This document shows, piece after piece, positions 49,209 through 61,436 of a DNA stretch of 64,000 nucleotides. A program made the position numbers and the translations under genes. The first letter of the stretch is position 1; every line of letters begins with the position of its first letter. Below the pieces are notes generated by a model. That model ran no database searches. It was given only the letters and a program-made list of their open reading frames with translations, and was not told where the DNA came from. Source of the stretch: Chondrosia reniformis. Its lineage: Eukaryota; Porifera; Demospongiae; Chondrillida; Chondrillidae. Where the stretch lies: the NCBI GenBank assembly GCA_947172415.1, contig OX359191.1, forward strand, positions 558,001 to 622,000. Reading direction: 5' to 3'.

Positions 49209-49488
49209 TAAATACACCAAATAATTTTGATAAAAAAGTAAATGGATTAGTGTATACTATAGTACTAACTTTATACAACAAAGAATAAATACGTGCAGAA
49301 TGAGGTATTAACGGTACTCGAAACCAATATCTAATAGTGTTATTGCTTAGGAACACACAAGTTTTGCAGAATGTACATTTACTGACACAATGCCACCAGT
49401 AAATGGACCATGTACTGCAGAAGATCAAATTCGGTATGAGGTCGTATGTCCAGTTCATCCTAGTCACTGACTGCAGGAGGTAGCCTAG

Positions 49489-50019
49489 TCAGGTCGGCTT
49501 TTTCTTACTAGTCTCTTCTGTAGACTCACGTAAGCTGTCGCCACTGGTATCGAGTTTTGTCTTACGGTTTGGCGTAGCACGTTCCTTGGACGAATCACAT
49601 ATTTTCTCAGTTGGCCGCTGCTGTGCGGAGGATGGGCGTGTCTCCCTCCGTGGTATTGTAGCGGATCTACCCACCTTCCTTTTTGGAGCTGCAGTTATGT
49701 TAAAACTTGCTGATTTAAATGGAAGAAGTTGGCTCTCTTCTGCAGCTTCGTACGGCTCTCTTTCCACTTTAAGTTCGTTCTCAGTTCCAACTAACGCGAC
49801 GGGTCTCTTCACCGGCAGACCAGTGACGATCGCGTCGTCGCTTTCGCAGACTGGTGAATTAGAATTCGATCGGGATACTATCAACTGTGAAGGGCTGTTT
49901 GGGTTAGTCTCCGGGACTGGTAGATCTGGAGGTAAATCACGCGAAGGAGCGTAGTGGTTGTTGCTACCTTCAGCCACGTTAGCTGGTCTCCGTTCACGAT
50001 TTTCTCTATTATTCTGCAT
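49489..50019 (-). CDS. Disordered Ser/Pro/Arg-rich protein, paralogue 1 (176 aa)
   Basis: Not recognised. A single-exon frame starting MQNNRENRERRPANVAEGSN, rich in Ser, Pro, Asn, Arg and Glu, with no hydrophobic segment and no known domain; likely intrinsically disordered. The two paralogues at 55766-56179 and 61789-62220 share most of the sequence. Differences between copies include several gaps that are all multiples of three bases, which points to a coding history. Only this copy has the C-terminal part after RRETRPSS (about 45 residues, basic). A TATA box lies about 75 bases upstream and a poly(A) signal downstream, so the transcription unit looks complete. It is convergent with SEC31. 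SATIPRRE-like basic Ser sites could be kinase targets; this is speculation. Confidence 0.65.
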   Translation of the reverse strand: MQNNRENRERRPANVAEGSNNHYAPSRDLPPDLPVPETNPNSPSQLIVSRSNSNSPVCESDDAIVTGLPVKRPVALVGTENELKVEREPYEAAEESQLLPFKSASFNITAAPKRKVGRSATIPRRETRPSSAQQRPTEKICDSSKERATPNRKTKLDTSGDSLRESTEETSKKKPT

Positions 50020-50090
50020 TCTGTCGCATAAATGTAGACAATATTACAACTCCTAGCCACTCTGTAAACTGAGCATGCTGTTGTACCCTT

Positions 50091-50102
50091 TTTATATATA
50101 TA
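50091..50102 (-). promoter_or_regulatory. TATA box of paralogue 1
   Basis: TATATATATAAA on the minus strand, 72 bases before the ATG at 50019. TATA-like boxes also precede the other two paralogues. Confidence 0.55.
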
Positions 50103-50163
50103 GCCGAGGACATTACGGGTACTTTCCCTGCAGTGTAACCATGGTTACCTGTCGACTTACATC

Positions 50164-50333
50164 ATAATTCCATCCCATTTGGTCATGGGCGTTCCTGGTG
50201 GTTTTATGATGGAATTATATTGTGAATCGACACGTGACTGATAAATGGCTTCCACCGGAGCGCCGTAAGTACTTTTAAAGTAGTCTCGCGTAACCCAGAT
50301 ACCGCTATAATAATAATTGCTACGCGAGACTAC
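50164..50333. repeat. Two nested inverted repeats present only in unit 1
   Basis: An 11-bp pair (50164-50174 with 50208-50218, ATAATTCCATC) and a 13-bp pair (50280-50292 with 50321-50333, GTAGTCTCGCGTA), both perfect. Units 2 and 3 lack the segment, so it may be a small MITE insertion upstream of paralogue 1. Confidence 0.6.
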
Positions 50334-50339
50334 GACCAC

Positions 50340-51059
50340 TCAGTACTTCAATGGATTTATTCCACGAGTGCTCTTTTGCAAGTAGGGCGTTTCCAAAAAT
50401 TGAATATATATATTATATTAATATTATTTAACTGACCTAGACCTGTATTTTGTAAGACATTTAATTATATTTGTAGCTATATTGTTAATTGTATTGTTAT
50501 CCTGATTTGTGACATAACTTCGTTATCAATTGTCCATCTTATATCCCCACCAAAAGAAGCTTGGTAGAACCTGTTTACTTAAATTAAAGCCGAATTAAAT
50601 CAATTTCCAGTCGACGGTTGTAAAGCCACAAATTGATTGGAGCATGTTCTAGAGGGGGAATACCCTGATAACACTCAAACTGAAAGTCATGCACAATGTC
50701 TGTGGACATCCTATGAACTTCCAAAGATATAAATTGCACATTTAAGATACCAGTTGACTAATAGATTAATATGCATAATGAATGGATGTATTCTTCATAT
50801 TAGATTCATGTAAATGGTGTATGCTAAACAAATGTACATATATAAATTGTATTGTATAAATTATGGAGGTTCCATAGTATTGTGTTATATATATATATAT
50901 GTATTCTTCAAGCTACACCTGCCTACAGAAAAACAAACATGATACATGTATATGATAATATTAATTAATCTACACTTCATCTACCATAAAGACTAGTTTT
51001 TAAACACCAAAGTGTTGTGCTATATAATGCACATAAATAACTTAACTTTAATAAAGTTC
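50340..51059. other. AT-rich spacer between paralogue 1 and the GC-rich block
   Basis: No gene seen. Similar to the corresponding spacers in units 2 and 3 but with many indels, so it is under little constraint. A plus-strand AATAAA lies at about 51048, just before the block. Confidence 0.6.
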
Positions 51060-51730
51060 TTGACACTGCAGGTCATGTACTTCTCTCAGCACAACTCAAG
51101 TAGAGTTGCCCCAGGGCACACCACGAGGAGGTGAAAGTACATCGTGCCCCACCCCACAGCGTTGACACTAACTATTGTGTAACAGAAGCTGTAACTGCGC
51201 AGTAATCTGCACTCATGGAGTTACTAGCCATGACATAGGAATCGATCAGCGTTAGCCTCACTTTCAGCCTATGCCAAGTCCGACCCTCCCGAACCGCAAA
51301 CTGCCCCGATGAGAATCAGTGTGTTGCCACACCTTTAACTCCTCAGGATCGGATGACGTCTTTGAAGTGGGGACTGGCGAAACAACTGCCCAAATCAGGT
51401 GTCGACAACCGACTTCAACTTACATAGTTACGTGATCACCTCAATCTCCGTGCCATCAGACCCCAGCCGAAGCCAGAGCTAGTGAGGACCAATCCCAAGC
51501 ACCAACCCTCCCACTGAGTTCCTCATCAGATTGCATATCCAACGTGACACCAGGCCGCATTCTCAGCTCGCTGGCGGAGCCGAGGGGAATCCTGGGTCTA
51601 CTTGTCTAGCGCTCCGAACAGGACTACTCGGGATAAGGAAAGACCACCGTCAGGCACAGAAACTTTAGCAATCTCACGCGTCAAGTAAGCCACTGGGGGT
51701 AAAATGAGAAAAGTTCACACCTCGCGCCTT
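51060..51730. other. GC-rich conserved block, unit 1; candidate structured non-coding RNA or regulatory block
   Basis: About 670 bp, clearly richer in GC and CpG than anything around it. It differs from the copies at 56921 and 63041 by only a handful of bases, while the sequence to its left has diverged with many gaps. No frame above about 35 codons on either strand. Hairpins are visible, for example CAACTC/GAGTTG with a 5-nt loop at 51092-51108 and GGGCAC/GTGCCC at 51114-51149. It does not match tRNA, 5S, U1-U6, SRP or RNase P RNA patterns I know. Read on the minus strand it would start about 25-40 bases after a TTAAAAGG element and a CCAAT/CRE/E-box cluster. Confidence 0.6.
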
Positions 51731-51817
51731 TTAATGCGTGAACATTCCAATCCGCCCCGCATATGCCCATAAAAGGAATTGTGACGTCAGTCGGCACGTG
51801 ACTGTAAAATGGCTTCC
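51731..51817. promoter_or_regulatory. Promoter-like cluster beside the GC-rich block, unit 1
   Basis: Plus strand: CCAAT in ATTCCAATCC near 51747, CATAAAAGG near 51769, CRE TGACGTCA at 51782-51789, E-box CACGTG in GGCACGTGAC, and AAAATGGCTTCC (YY1/TISU-like) at 51806-51817. The minus strand offers TTAAAAGG about 25 bases from the block. The cluster is kept in all three units. Direction is not certain; it could be bidirectional. Confidence 0.55.
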
Positions 51818-54800
51818 ATTGTGTAGTTGTCAAGTTCTTTCGAGTACAATTTTAACGAGTTGTATGATGTTACTGCGTTGAACACTTAACATTTCAAGCA
51901 ATAGCGTCAGTTATGAATTACCTAATGTAAGTTTTCACGTTGTACATTTGGTTAGAATATTTCTGTCTCTACTGACCGCTGACAATATTCGCATGGAACT
52001 TTCTTTCTCTTTTTTGACCCTTTTCTTCTTTTTAATCGAAGGTTTGTTGACTTGACTTTCCAGTATAAAGTATAAAATGGATGAAACTAGATTTCAATTC
52101 TGTAAAGTGATTCTTATTGGCAGATACTGATTTATGGCTCTCAGTCATTCAAGAAAAGTATGCTCCTACTAGTGGACACTTTTGAAATCCTTAGTTGTCA
52201 CCTAGCAACCACATTATAACATGTGTTAACATTTGCTCTGACTCTTAAAGTCTTGTCAAAGTTGTATTGAATAGTGTTCTTTGTTATACCTATTGTATTC
52301 TCGGCAGTGGATGTATATTGAAATGTATTAAGTGAACTAATAATGATTTATATTTAAAATGATACTTTTCCCTAAATACTCTTACAACTCACTTAGCAAG
52401 CTCCTATACCATGCGTACACTTAGAATATGGAATGTGCCACCCATTGTATGTGCCAGTAAAGTGTTTATGAGTCCTTGTGTAGATAGACCTGCATCACTT
52501 TGTGTATTACTACTCTTAGAGTGTTGGCATGGTCAATAGACAAACGGAAGCTATACTCTCCAAATTCCTAAATACATTCTTTAGTATATCATCGTTAAAA
52601 CTCTGGATATTAAAGTTCCCTATTTTTCCATCTCATTTGTAGTCACCTAGAAACCAAAATCTGCCATGTTTACCTGCTCTATCTATTTTTAAGATTGTAG
52701 ATTTATGTTGAGATACTCTTACAATTCACTGATTGATGAAATGATACTTAGTAGTTGTTGCATAATTATTTAATGATTGTTGAACTACAGCAACAGTAAT
52801 ATTCTTTAGAACTGAACGTTTCAACCCTAAGGACTTCATCAGCAATTTACTGAAGACCTATTACTGTTGCTGCAGGTTTAATAATCATCAACTAATTGTT
52901 TTTATTTAAGTTAGTGCTCTGCCTCACTAGTTCACTAAATTTGGTGGTACCTCTAGATTTGTTTCATAAAACTTTCACGTGTTTGCCTTCTAGACGCGTA
53001 CAGAATTGTGCTTTTTGAATTTTCACCAGATATATCTACAGTTGAGTAGATATATCTACATGTATATAAATTTGTTGCCATGACTACAATAAATGTAAAT
53101 TGATAAAAGGTGTTTTAGCTATGAGATAGGAAGTAGGTACAAGAAGTATTATTTATAGTACTATAGAAGTAGTATAAAGTCATTCCCTGTCCCTTCCTTT
53201 GTGGCTTCCTCTGTCTGACCACATTTTATGGACTGTGTTATATGTTTGTTTTGTTTATGTTGTTTTCATCCGAAACTGATGTATTTAGAGGTGTTTGTGG
53301 ATAATGCAAAATTTTGATCATTTCATTACGCAAAAAGCAAACTTATTAATGATATATGTTTTAATACTCTTTATCTGAAGAAATTCATTAGTTTCACTTT
53401 TAGGAATGTTTCACTGTTTAAGCTGTTTAGTTAATGGCAGTTTTTACTCTCTAAAGATTAAGCTGTTGTTACCATGGTTACTGCTTACATACTTTTGGTG
53501 GATAAATTATTAGAGAACAACTTCAAAGCTGCTCAGTAATCAGAAATGAGTTCACAGACTTAAGTGGATGTAATCATTGAGCATAAACACGATTGGTTAC
53601 TAACAAATCATTCTTAGATAAGCTAGTTAATTTCTTTAGTGAACACTGCTATAGAGTGGCCCTCAGTATACAAGATTAGATAAGAGATTATATATTGTGT
53701 ACTTAACTAAGCTGACCAATATATAGTGTATGGAATGGAAGGCCTCAAAACATGTGCTCTGACCACATGTTTTTATATTTTACTTATGTGTAATAACCAC
53801 TGATGTAAATAAATAATCTTTAAACTACCTGTAGCTTCCATAACATGATTGGTTTATGGTTCAGTTTCTTCTCAAAGGCTAGCTGATTCTTGTCAGTGTG
53901 TTTACTGTAATGTCACTCTAGTGGCTCTAATATTAGTTAGTTTGGCCTTCATATTGTATGTGTGTGAGGACATGTTTATGTACTATTTGAGTTTCATTGT
54001 CCCTTATGTCATTTTAAAACTGTATATTTCATTTCCAACACCATAGTGTGAAATGGTAGGACTTACCACTGCCTATCAGCTAGGTATGTACTAATTGAGT
54101 TTCATTGAAGTTATTGCATCATAAGCTCTTTCCATGGCAACTTAAACTCTTTTGTTACTCTTCCATTCCTTAGTTATAGAAGTATGACAAAGCCTTTCCA
54201 AAATATTTAATTGAATGTTCTGCATGAGGAATATGTTACCCAAGTAGTTACAAATATCCTTCCTTCAGACAGGTATATTTTTGTCTTTTAATATCTCAGC
54301 CAATCTGTGATCTCAGCCAATCTGTGATCTCAGCCAAGCACTCTGTAATAGGTTGTTAGAGTGGATATTATTTGTGGCATTTTTTCCACTCAGTTTTGTA
54401 TTGTGTCCCAGATGTGGTTTGTTATGCTAGCAAAACCTGTTGACATAACATTGATATATCTTCCTGTGTGATATCATACTATATGTCACAATTATATGTC
54501 ACATTTAGGATGTGTAGCAGACTATATCCTTTCCTCTGGCCACTGTCCCCAAATATCTAAGGTTCAGACTTCACAACTCAAAAGGACATATGCCAAAAAT
54601 ATTAACATATGCAAATGCCATTCATTTTTCTCAATGTTTTGTTATTATTTAGTCCGTAATGTCATAATGTGCTTGGCTTCTGTGGTTATTGAAATACACT
54701 AGAGAGGACTGACTCTAATAGGAAAGCTCTTGACCAGGGTAGTCTTTTCCTATAATTGCGTATATAATTACTTATATTGTTATAAGGATTCCTTATATCA

Positions 54801-55285
54801 TTATATATTTATAGGGATAAGTTACAGGAATTTTAGATTTGATGCCATAAACCAAGGATAAAGTGTAATTTTTATGTGATTGGTACTTCCATTAAATCAT
54901 CATAGAAATCAGATGTATGTAATTGTATGATTAAAAATTTTAAATTTATTAGGAAAATTCTTAAATCATAGTCAATATATACTAGAGATAGTCTTATTTG
55001 TACATATAGAGAATTTGTATAGAGACAGTGTAATACATACATAGATTTAGACATAGCCAGTAGTGGTATGCAATACACAATTTATATGACAGTTCTTATG
55101 TAAATAATTGTCTGTATACATTTAATATGATGTAATAGCACAAATATTGGAACTTACATTATCATGTGTTAATTCACATGTGTGGTGGTTACAATGAAAC
55201 CAATCAAATTTTAGATATGTATTTAATTATTAGAATGAACTGTAACAATACTTAATTATTTGGTTTGAATGTACAAACAGTATTT
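51818..55285. other. AT-rich remainder of unit 1
   Basis: Nearly identical to about 57681-61262, with scattered indels, especially over the last kilobase. Contains a hammerhead-like motif at 52810 and the SEC31-intron-like segment near 53795. Small frames at 53849-54046 and 54496-54702 are shared with unit 2 but have no other support. Confidence 0.6.
52810..52847 (-). ncRNA. Hammerhead-like motif with intact core, unit 1
   Basis: Minus strand: AATTG, CTGATGA, stem II AGTCC/GGGTT (with wobbles) around TTA, GAAACGTT, CAGTT. Stem I forms five pairs with one G/T wobble. The extra A seen in other copies pairs here as the first pair of stem II, so the conserved core is complete. Stem III is the minimal ACGT. 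Confidence 0.55.
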
Positions 55286-55322
55286 GCCGTAGTGATTGTT
55301 TATATTCCTCTTCAAACTGTAG

Positions 55323-55459
55323 ATATTTAATCTCGAAATTATCCTGCAGGATTGGAATGTTGCAAGGCAATGGCTGATAGTTGTAATTTTAGTGAAATCT
55401 CCCCCTTCATGCCGGGCATCAAGCTCCTCCTCTAACTGGGGGTTCAGTTGGACCTCTAA
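55323..55459 (+). pseudogene. Dead copy of the SEC31 last exon, unit 2
   Basis: Same 137-base length as the genuine exon 26 and clear identity, with the AG acceptor kept. Two Gln codons have become TAA (third codon, and within KLLL*LGV), so it cannot encode the SEC31 C-terminus. No exons 24-25 lie upstream. Confidence 0.9.
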
Positions 55460-55765
55460 CTCACTACTAACCTCTTAGGTTAGAGATAAAGGAATATTAT
55501 TCATCTCAGCACTCTAATATTTATTAACTTCAAATGAATAAGTCAAATTTATTTATATGATTAACTTTAGAAGATTATTCTATTTTTTGAATTTACTGTT
55601 GAATATTCAGTATAAATATGTTACACAAAACATATAAATTTAATAAAGCATAATATTTACCAGGTGTAGTGGGGTGAATGGTGAATGTATGACATTTCTA
55701 CAACTGTGTAAAATGTTTTAACTGTCTTGTGCGCACAATCCAAATTTGCATTTTCTCATCCGCTG

Positions 55766-56179
55766 CTAGGATAGGTTTGTCTCTCTCCGCGGTATTGTAG
55801 CGGATCTACCCACCTTCAGATTGGCTGGTTCCATCTTTTTTGAAACTGCAGTTATGGTAAAACTTGCTGATTTAAATGGAAGAAGTTGGCTCTCTTCTGC
55901 AGCTTCAACTTTAAGTTCGTTCTCGGTTCCAAATAACGCGACGGGTCTCTTGACCGGCAGACCAGTGACGATCGCGTCGTCGCTTTCGCAGCCTGGTGAA
56001 TTAGAATTCGATCGGGATAGTATCAACTGTGAAGGGCTGTTTGGGTTAGTCTCCGGGACTGGTAGATCTGGAGGTAAATCACGCGAAGGAGCGTAGTGGT
56101 TGTTGCTACCTTCAGCCACGTTAGCTGGTCTCCGTTCATTGTCAGTTTCCTGTGAAAGCGTTATCCTGTTATTTTGCAT
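55766..56179 (-). CDS. Disordered protein, paralogue 2 (137 aa)
   Basis: Starts MQNNRITLSQETDNERRPAN. Compared with paralogue 1 it has an in-frame insertion after MQNNR, lacks four residues (REPY region) and has an in-frame MEPANL insertion before KVGRSATIPRRE. It ends at a TAG that replaces the start of the C-terminal region of paralogue 1; the same stop is present in paralogue 3. A TATAAATA-like box lies about 70 bases upstream. Function unknown. Confidence 0.55.
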   Translation of the reverse strand: MQNNRITLSQETDNERRPANVAEGSNNHYAPSRDLPPDLPVPETNPNSPSQLILSRSNSNSPGCESDDAIVTGLPVKRPVALFGTENELKVEAAEESQLLPFKSASFTITAVSKKMEPANLKVGRSATIPRRETNLS

Positions 56180-56920
56180 ACTGTTACAAAATTAGAAAGT
56201 TCTACTGACTGCCTTCGGATGACACAATCAGCTCGATAGTACTACCCTTATTTATAATCGAATAGATTTCCGGTCGGCTGCCACAAATTCCAAATTTGTA
56301 GAGGGGGAATACCCTGATAAAACCCGGAAACTAAAAGCCATAAAACCGCAGTTAACTATATACGAGTTTTGATAATGTCTGTTAATGGAATCCCTATTTA
56401 TACCAAAGAAAAACTTCCATTGCACAGTTAGATACCAGAGTTTCATATAAATTTAGTTTTAATGAACAAATGATATTCTAAAATAGTTTTAAAATTGTTA
56501 CCTATGGAGGTCCCATGCATGAACACAGTGTTCTTTAAGCTACACCTTCCTATAGAGAAGTTAACTAATGATGTTGACATGTTTCTGGACACGTGCACCT
56601 TATGAACTTTCAAAAATATATAAATGAACGCAGTCAGGATTCCATTTGACTAATAAAGGTTCATGTAAATGGTGCATGCTGAACAAATGATATTGAATGT
56701 CAAAGTTGTTAAATAAGCATGGAGGTCCCATGCATAAACCAAGGGTGTATTCTTCAAGCTACACCTACCTACAGAAAACATGATATATGATAATATTAAT
56801 TAATCTACACTTCATCTACAATAAAGATTAGTTTTAAAACACCAAAGCTTTGTTATATAATGCACAATGTCATAAATTACTTAACTTATGCACATAAGTA
56901 ACTTAACTCGAATAAAATTC

Positions 56921-57593
56921 TTGACACTGCAGGTCATGTACTTCTCTCAGCACAACTCAAGTAGAGTTGCCCCAGGGCACACCACGAGGAGGTGAAAGTA
57001 CATCGTGCCCCACCCCACAGCGTTGACACTAACTATTGTGTAACAGAAGCTGTAACTGCGCAGTAATCTGCACTCATGGAGTTACTAGCCATGACATAGG
57101 AATCGATCGGCGTTAGCCTCACTTTCAGCCTATGCCAAGTCCGACCCTCCCGAACCGCAAACTGCCCCGATGAGAATCAGTGTGTTGCCACACCTTTAAC
57201 TCCTCAGGATCGGATGACGTCTTTGAAGTGGGGACTGGCGAAACAACTGCCCAAATCAGGTGTCGACAACCGACTTCAACTTACATAGTTACGTGATCAC
57301 CTCAATCTCCGTGCCGTCAGACCCCAGCCGAAGCCAGAGCTAGTGAGGACCAATCCCAAGCACCAACCCTCCCACTGAGTTCCTCATCAGATTGCATATC
57401 CAACGTGACACCAGGCCGCATTCTCAGCTCGCTGGCGGAGCCGAGGGGAATCCTGGGTCTACTTGTCTAGCGCTCCGAACAGGACTACTCGGGATAAGGA
57501 AAGACCACCGTCAGGCACAGAAACTTTAGCAATCTCACGCGTCAAGTAAGCCACTGGGGGTAAAATGAGAAAAGTTCACACCTCGCGCCTTTT
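56921..57593. other. GC-rich conserved block, unit 2
   Basis: Differs from the unit 1 block at a few positions by eye (for example GATCGGCG for GATCAGCG and GCCGTCAG for GCCATCAG). No long frame. Confidence 0.6.
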
Positions 57594-57680
57594 TAAGCGT
57601 GAACATTCCAATCCGCCCCCCAAAGATGCCCATAAAAGGAATTGTGACGTCATTTGGCACGTGACTGTAAAATGGCTTCC
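57594..57680. promoter_or_regulatory. Promoter-like cluster, unit 2
   Basis: CCAAT, TATA-like, CRE at 57645-57652, CACGTG and AAAATGGCTTCC at 57669-57680, with the same spacing as unit 1; minus strand TTAAAAAGG beside the block. Confidence 0.5.
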
Positions 57681-58711
57681 ATTGTGTAGTTGTCAAGTTC
57701 TTTCGAGTACAATTTTAACGAGTTGTATGATGTTACTGCGTTGAACACTTAACATTTCAAGCAATAGCGTCAGTTATGAATTACCTAATGTAAGTTTTCA
57801 CGTTGTACATTTGGTTAGAATATTTCGGTCTCTACTGACCGCTGACAATATTCGCATGGAACTTTCTTTCTCTTTTTTGACCCTTTTCTTCTTTTTAATC
57901 GAAGGTTTGTTGACTGGACGTTCCAGTATAAAGTATAAAATGGATGAAAGTAGATATTTCAATTCTGTAAAGTGATTCTTATTGGCAGATATGATCGCAG
58001 CTACTGATTTATGGCTGTCAGTCAGTCTTCAGTCTTTCAAGAAAGGTAAGAAAAGTATGCTTCTACTAGTGGACACTTTTGAAATCCCTTTTTCAGTTGT
58101 CACCTAGCAACCACATTATAACATGTGTTAACATTTGCTCTGACTCTTAAAGTCTTGTCAAAGTTGTATTGAATAGTGTTCTTTGTTATACCTATTGTAT
58201 TCTCGGCAGTGGATGTATATTGAAATGTGTTTAGTGAACTAATGATGATTTATATTTAAGATGATACTTTTCCCTAAATACTCTTACAACTCACTTAGCA
58301 AGCTCTTATACCATGCGTACACTTAGAATATGGAATGTGCTACCCATTGTATGTGCCAGTAAAGTGTTTATGAGTCCTTGTGTAGATAGACCTGTATCAC
58401 TTTGTGTATTACTACTCTTAGAGTGTTGGCATGGTCAATAGACAAACGGAAGATATGCTCTCCAAATTCCTAAATACATTCTTTAGTATATCATCGTTAA
58501 AACTCTGGATATTAAAGTTCCCTATTTTTCCATCTCATTTGTAGTCACCTAGAAACCAAAATCTGCCATGTTTACCTGCTCTATCTATTTTTAAGATTGT
58601 AGATTTATGTTGAGATACTCTTACAATTCACTGATTGATGAAATGATACTTAGTAGTTGTTGCATAATTATTTAATGATTGTTGAACTACAGCAACAGTA
58701 ATATTCTTTAG

Positions 58712-58749
58712 AACTGAACGTTTCAACCCTAAGGACTTCATCAGCAATT
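58712..58749 (-). ncRNA. Hammerhead-like motif with intact core, unit 2
   Basis: Identical to the motif at 52810-52847, as part of the duplicated unit. Confidence 0.55.
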
Positions 58750-61300
58750 TACTGAAGACCTATTACTGTTGCTGCAAGTTTAATAATCATCAACTAATTG
58801 TTTATATTTATGTTAGTGCTCTGCTTCACTAGTTCACTAAATTTGGTGGTACCTTTAGATTTGTTTCATAAAACTTTTACGTGTTTGCCTTCTAGACGCG
58901 TACAGAATTGTGCTTTTTGAATTTTCACCAGATATATCTACAGTTGAGTAGATATATCTACATGTATATAAATTTGTTGCCATGACTACAATAAATGTAA
59001 ATTGATAAAAGGTGTTTTAGCTATGAGATAGGAAGTAGGTACAAGAAGTATTATTTATAGTGCTATAGAAGTAGTATAAGTCATTCCCTGTCCCTTCCTT
59101 TGTGGCTTCCTCTGTCTGACCACATTGTATGGACTGTGTTTATATGTTTGTTTTGTTTGTTGTTTTCATCCAAAACTGATGTATTTAGAGGTCTTTGTGG
59201 ATAATGCTAATATTTTGATCATTTCATACATTACAGAAAAAGAAACTTATTATGATATATGTTTTAATACTCTTTATATGAAGAAATTCATTAGTTTCAC
59301 TTTTAGGAATGTTTCACTGTTTAAGCTGTTTAGTTAGTGGCTATCAGTTTTTACTCTCTAAAGATGAAGCTGTTGTTACCATGGTTACTGCTTACATACT
59401 TTTGGTGGATAAATTAACAGAGAACAACTTCAAAGCTGCTCAGTAATCAGAAATGAGTTCACAGACTTAAGTGGATGTAATCATTGAGCATAAACACGAT
59501 TGGTAACTAACAAATCATTCTTAGATAAGCTAGTTTAATTTCTTTAGTGAACACAGCTATAGAGTGGCCATCAGTATACAAGATTAGATAAGAGATTATA
59601 TATTGTGTACTTAACTAAGCTGACCAATATATAGTGTATGGAATGGAATAGCCTCAAAACATGTGCACTGACCACACGTTTTTATATATTACTTGTGTGT
59701 AATAACCACTGATGTAATACAGCTGATTCCTAAGTAGATAAATAATCTTTAAACTATCTGTAGCTTCCATAACACGATTGGTCTATGGTTCAGTTTCTTC
59801 TCATAAGGCTAGCTGATTCTTGTCAGTGTGTTCACTGTAATGTCACTCTAATGGCTCTAATGTTAGTTAGTTTGGCCTTCATATTGTATGTGTGTGAGGA
59901 CATGTTTATGTACTATTTGAGTTTCATTGTCCCTTATGTCATTTTAAAACTGTATATTTCATTTCCAACACCATAGTGTGAAATGGTAGGACTTACCACT
60001 GCCTATCAGCTAGGTATGTACTAATTGAGTTTCATTGAAGTTATTGCATCATAAGCTCTTTTCATGGCAACTTAAACTCTTTTGTTACTCTTCCATTCCT
60101 TAGTTATAGAAGTATGACAAAGCCTTTCCAAAATATTTAATTGAATGTTCTGCATGAGGAATATGTTACCCAAGTAGTTACAAATATCCTTCCTTCAGAC
60201 AGGATTGGTATATTTTTGTCTTTTAATATCTCAGCCAATCTGTGATCTCAGCCAAGCACTCTGTAATAGGTTGTTAGAGTGGATATTATTTGTGGCATTT
60301 TTTCCACTCAGTTTTGTATTGTGTCCCAGATGTGGTTTGTTATGCTAGCAAAACCTGTTGACATAACATTGATATATCTTCCTGTGTGATATCATACTAT
60401 ATGTCACAATTATATGTCACATTTAGGATGTGTAGCAGACTATATCCTTTCCTCTGGCCACTGTCCCCAAATATCTAAGGTTCAGACTTCACAACTCAAA
60501 AGGACATATGCCAAAAATATTAACATATGCAAATGCCATTCATTTTTCTCAATGTTTTGTTATTATTTAGTCCGTAATGTCATAATGTGCTTGGCTTCTG
60601 TGGTTATTGAAATACACTAGAGAGGACTGACTCTAATAGGAAAGCTCTTGACCAGGGTAGTCTTTTCCTATAATTGCGTATATAATTACTTATATTGTTA
60701 TAAGGATTCCTTATATCATTATATATTTATAGGGATAAGTTACAGGAATTTTAGATTTGATGCCATAAACCAAGGATAAAGTGTAATTTTTATGTGATTG
60801 GTACTTCCATTAAATCATCATAGAAATCAGATGTATGTAATTGTATGATTAAAAATTTTAAATTTACTAGGAAAATTCTTAAATCATAGTCAATATATAC
60901 TAGAGATAGTCTTATTTGTACATATAGAGAATTTGTATAGAGACAGTGTAATACATACATAGATTTAGACATAGCCAGTAGTGGTATACAATACACAATT
61001 TATATGACAGTTCTTATGTAAATAATTGTCTGTATACATTTAATATGATGTAATAGTGCAAATATTGGAACTGACATTATCATGTGTTAATTCACATGTG
61101 TGGTGGTTACAATGAAACCAATCAAATTTTAGATATGTACTTAATTATTAGAATGAACTGTAACAATACTTAATTATTTGGTTTGAACCAAATTTGGTTT
61201 GAAAATATTAGAATGAACTGTAACAATACTTAATTATTTGGTTTGAATCTACACACAGTATTTGCCGTAGTGATTGTTTATATTCCTCTTCAAACTGTAG

Positions 61301-61436
61301 ATATTTAATCTCAGAATTATCCTGCAGGATTGGAACGTTGCAAGGCAATGGCTGATAGTTGTAATTTTGTGAAATCTCCCCCTTCATGCCGGGCATCAAG
61401 CTCCTCCTCCAACTGGGGGTTCAGCTGGACCTCTAA
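61301..61436 (+). pseudogene. Dead copy of the SEC31 last exon, unit 3
   Basis: Shares the early TAA of the unit 2 copy and has a one-base deletion in AATTTTGTG (AATTTTAGTG in the genuine exon), which shifts the frame. The second TAA of unit 2 is absent (Gln kept). Confidence 0.9.

Larger units (their letters stand above)
48890..55285. repeat. Tandem duplication, unit 1 (about 6.4 kb)
   Basis: Begins with the intron flank and genuine last exon of SEC31, then the convergent disordered-protein gene, the GC-rich block, promoter-like cluster and about 3.4 kb of AT-rich sequence. Aligns in order with the two following units; borders are approximate. Confidence 0.9.
55286..61262. repeat. Tandem duplication, unit 2 (about 6.0 kb)
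   Basis: Same order of parts as unit 1: dead SEC31 last exon, paralogue 2, GC-rich block, promoter-like cluster, AT-rich tail. Confidence 0.9.

Noticed and set aside
51060-51730. tRNA, 5S, spliceosomal, SRP or RNase P RNA in the GC-rich block
   Set aside because: None of the diagnostic motifs I know could be found on either strand.
51914-51927. Possible mini first exon ATGAATTACCTAAT followed by GTAAGT beside the promoter-like cluster in all units
   Set aside because: The only visible downstream acceptor (near 52062) leads to sequences that differ in frame between units and stop quickly.
54700-54740. Possible remnant of SEC31 exon 25 (GACTCTAATAGGAAAGCTC)
   Set aside because: Similarity too short and gapped to separate from chance.
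54496-60620. A 68-codon frame identical in units 1 and 2 (54496-54702, 60414-60620), and a 63-65-codon frame (53849, 59785)
   Set aside because: The DNA of the two units is nearly identical here, so frame identity is no evidence of coding; no domain or splice context.
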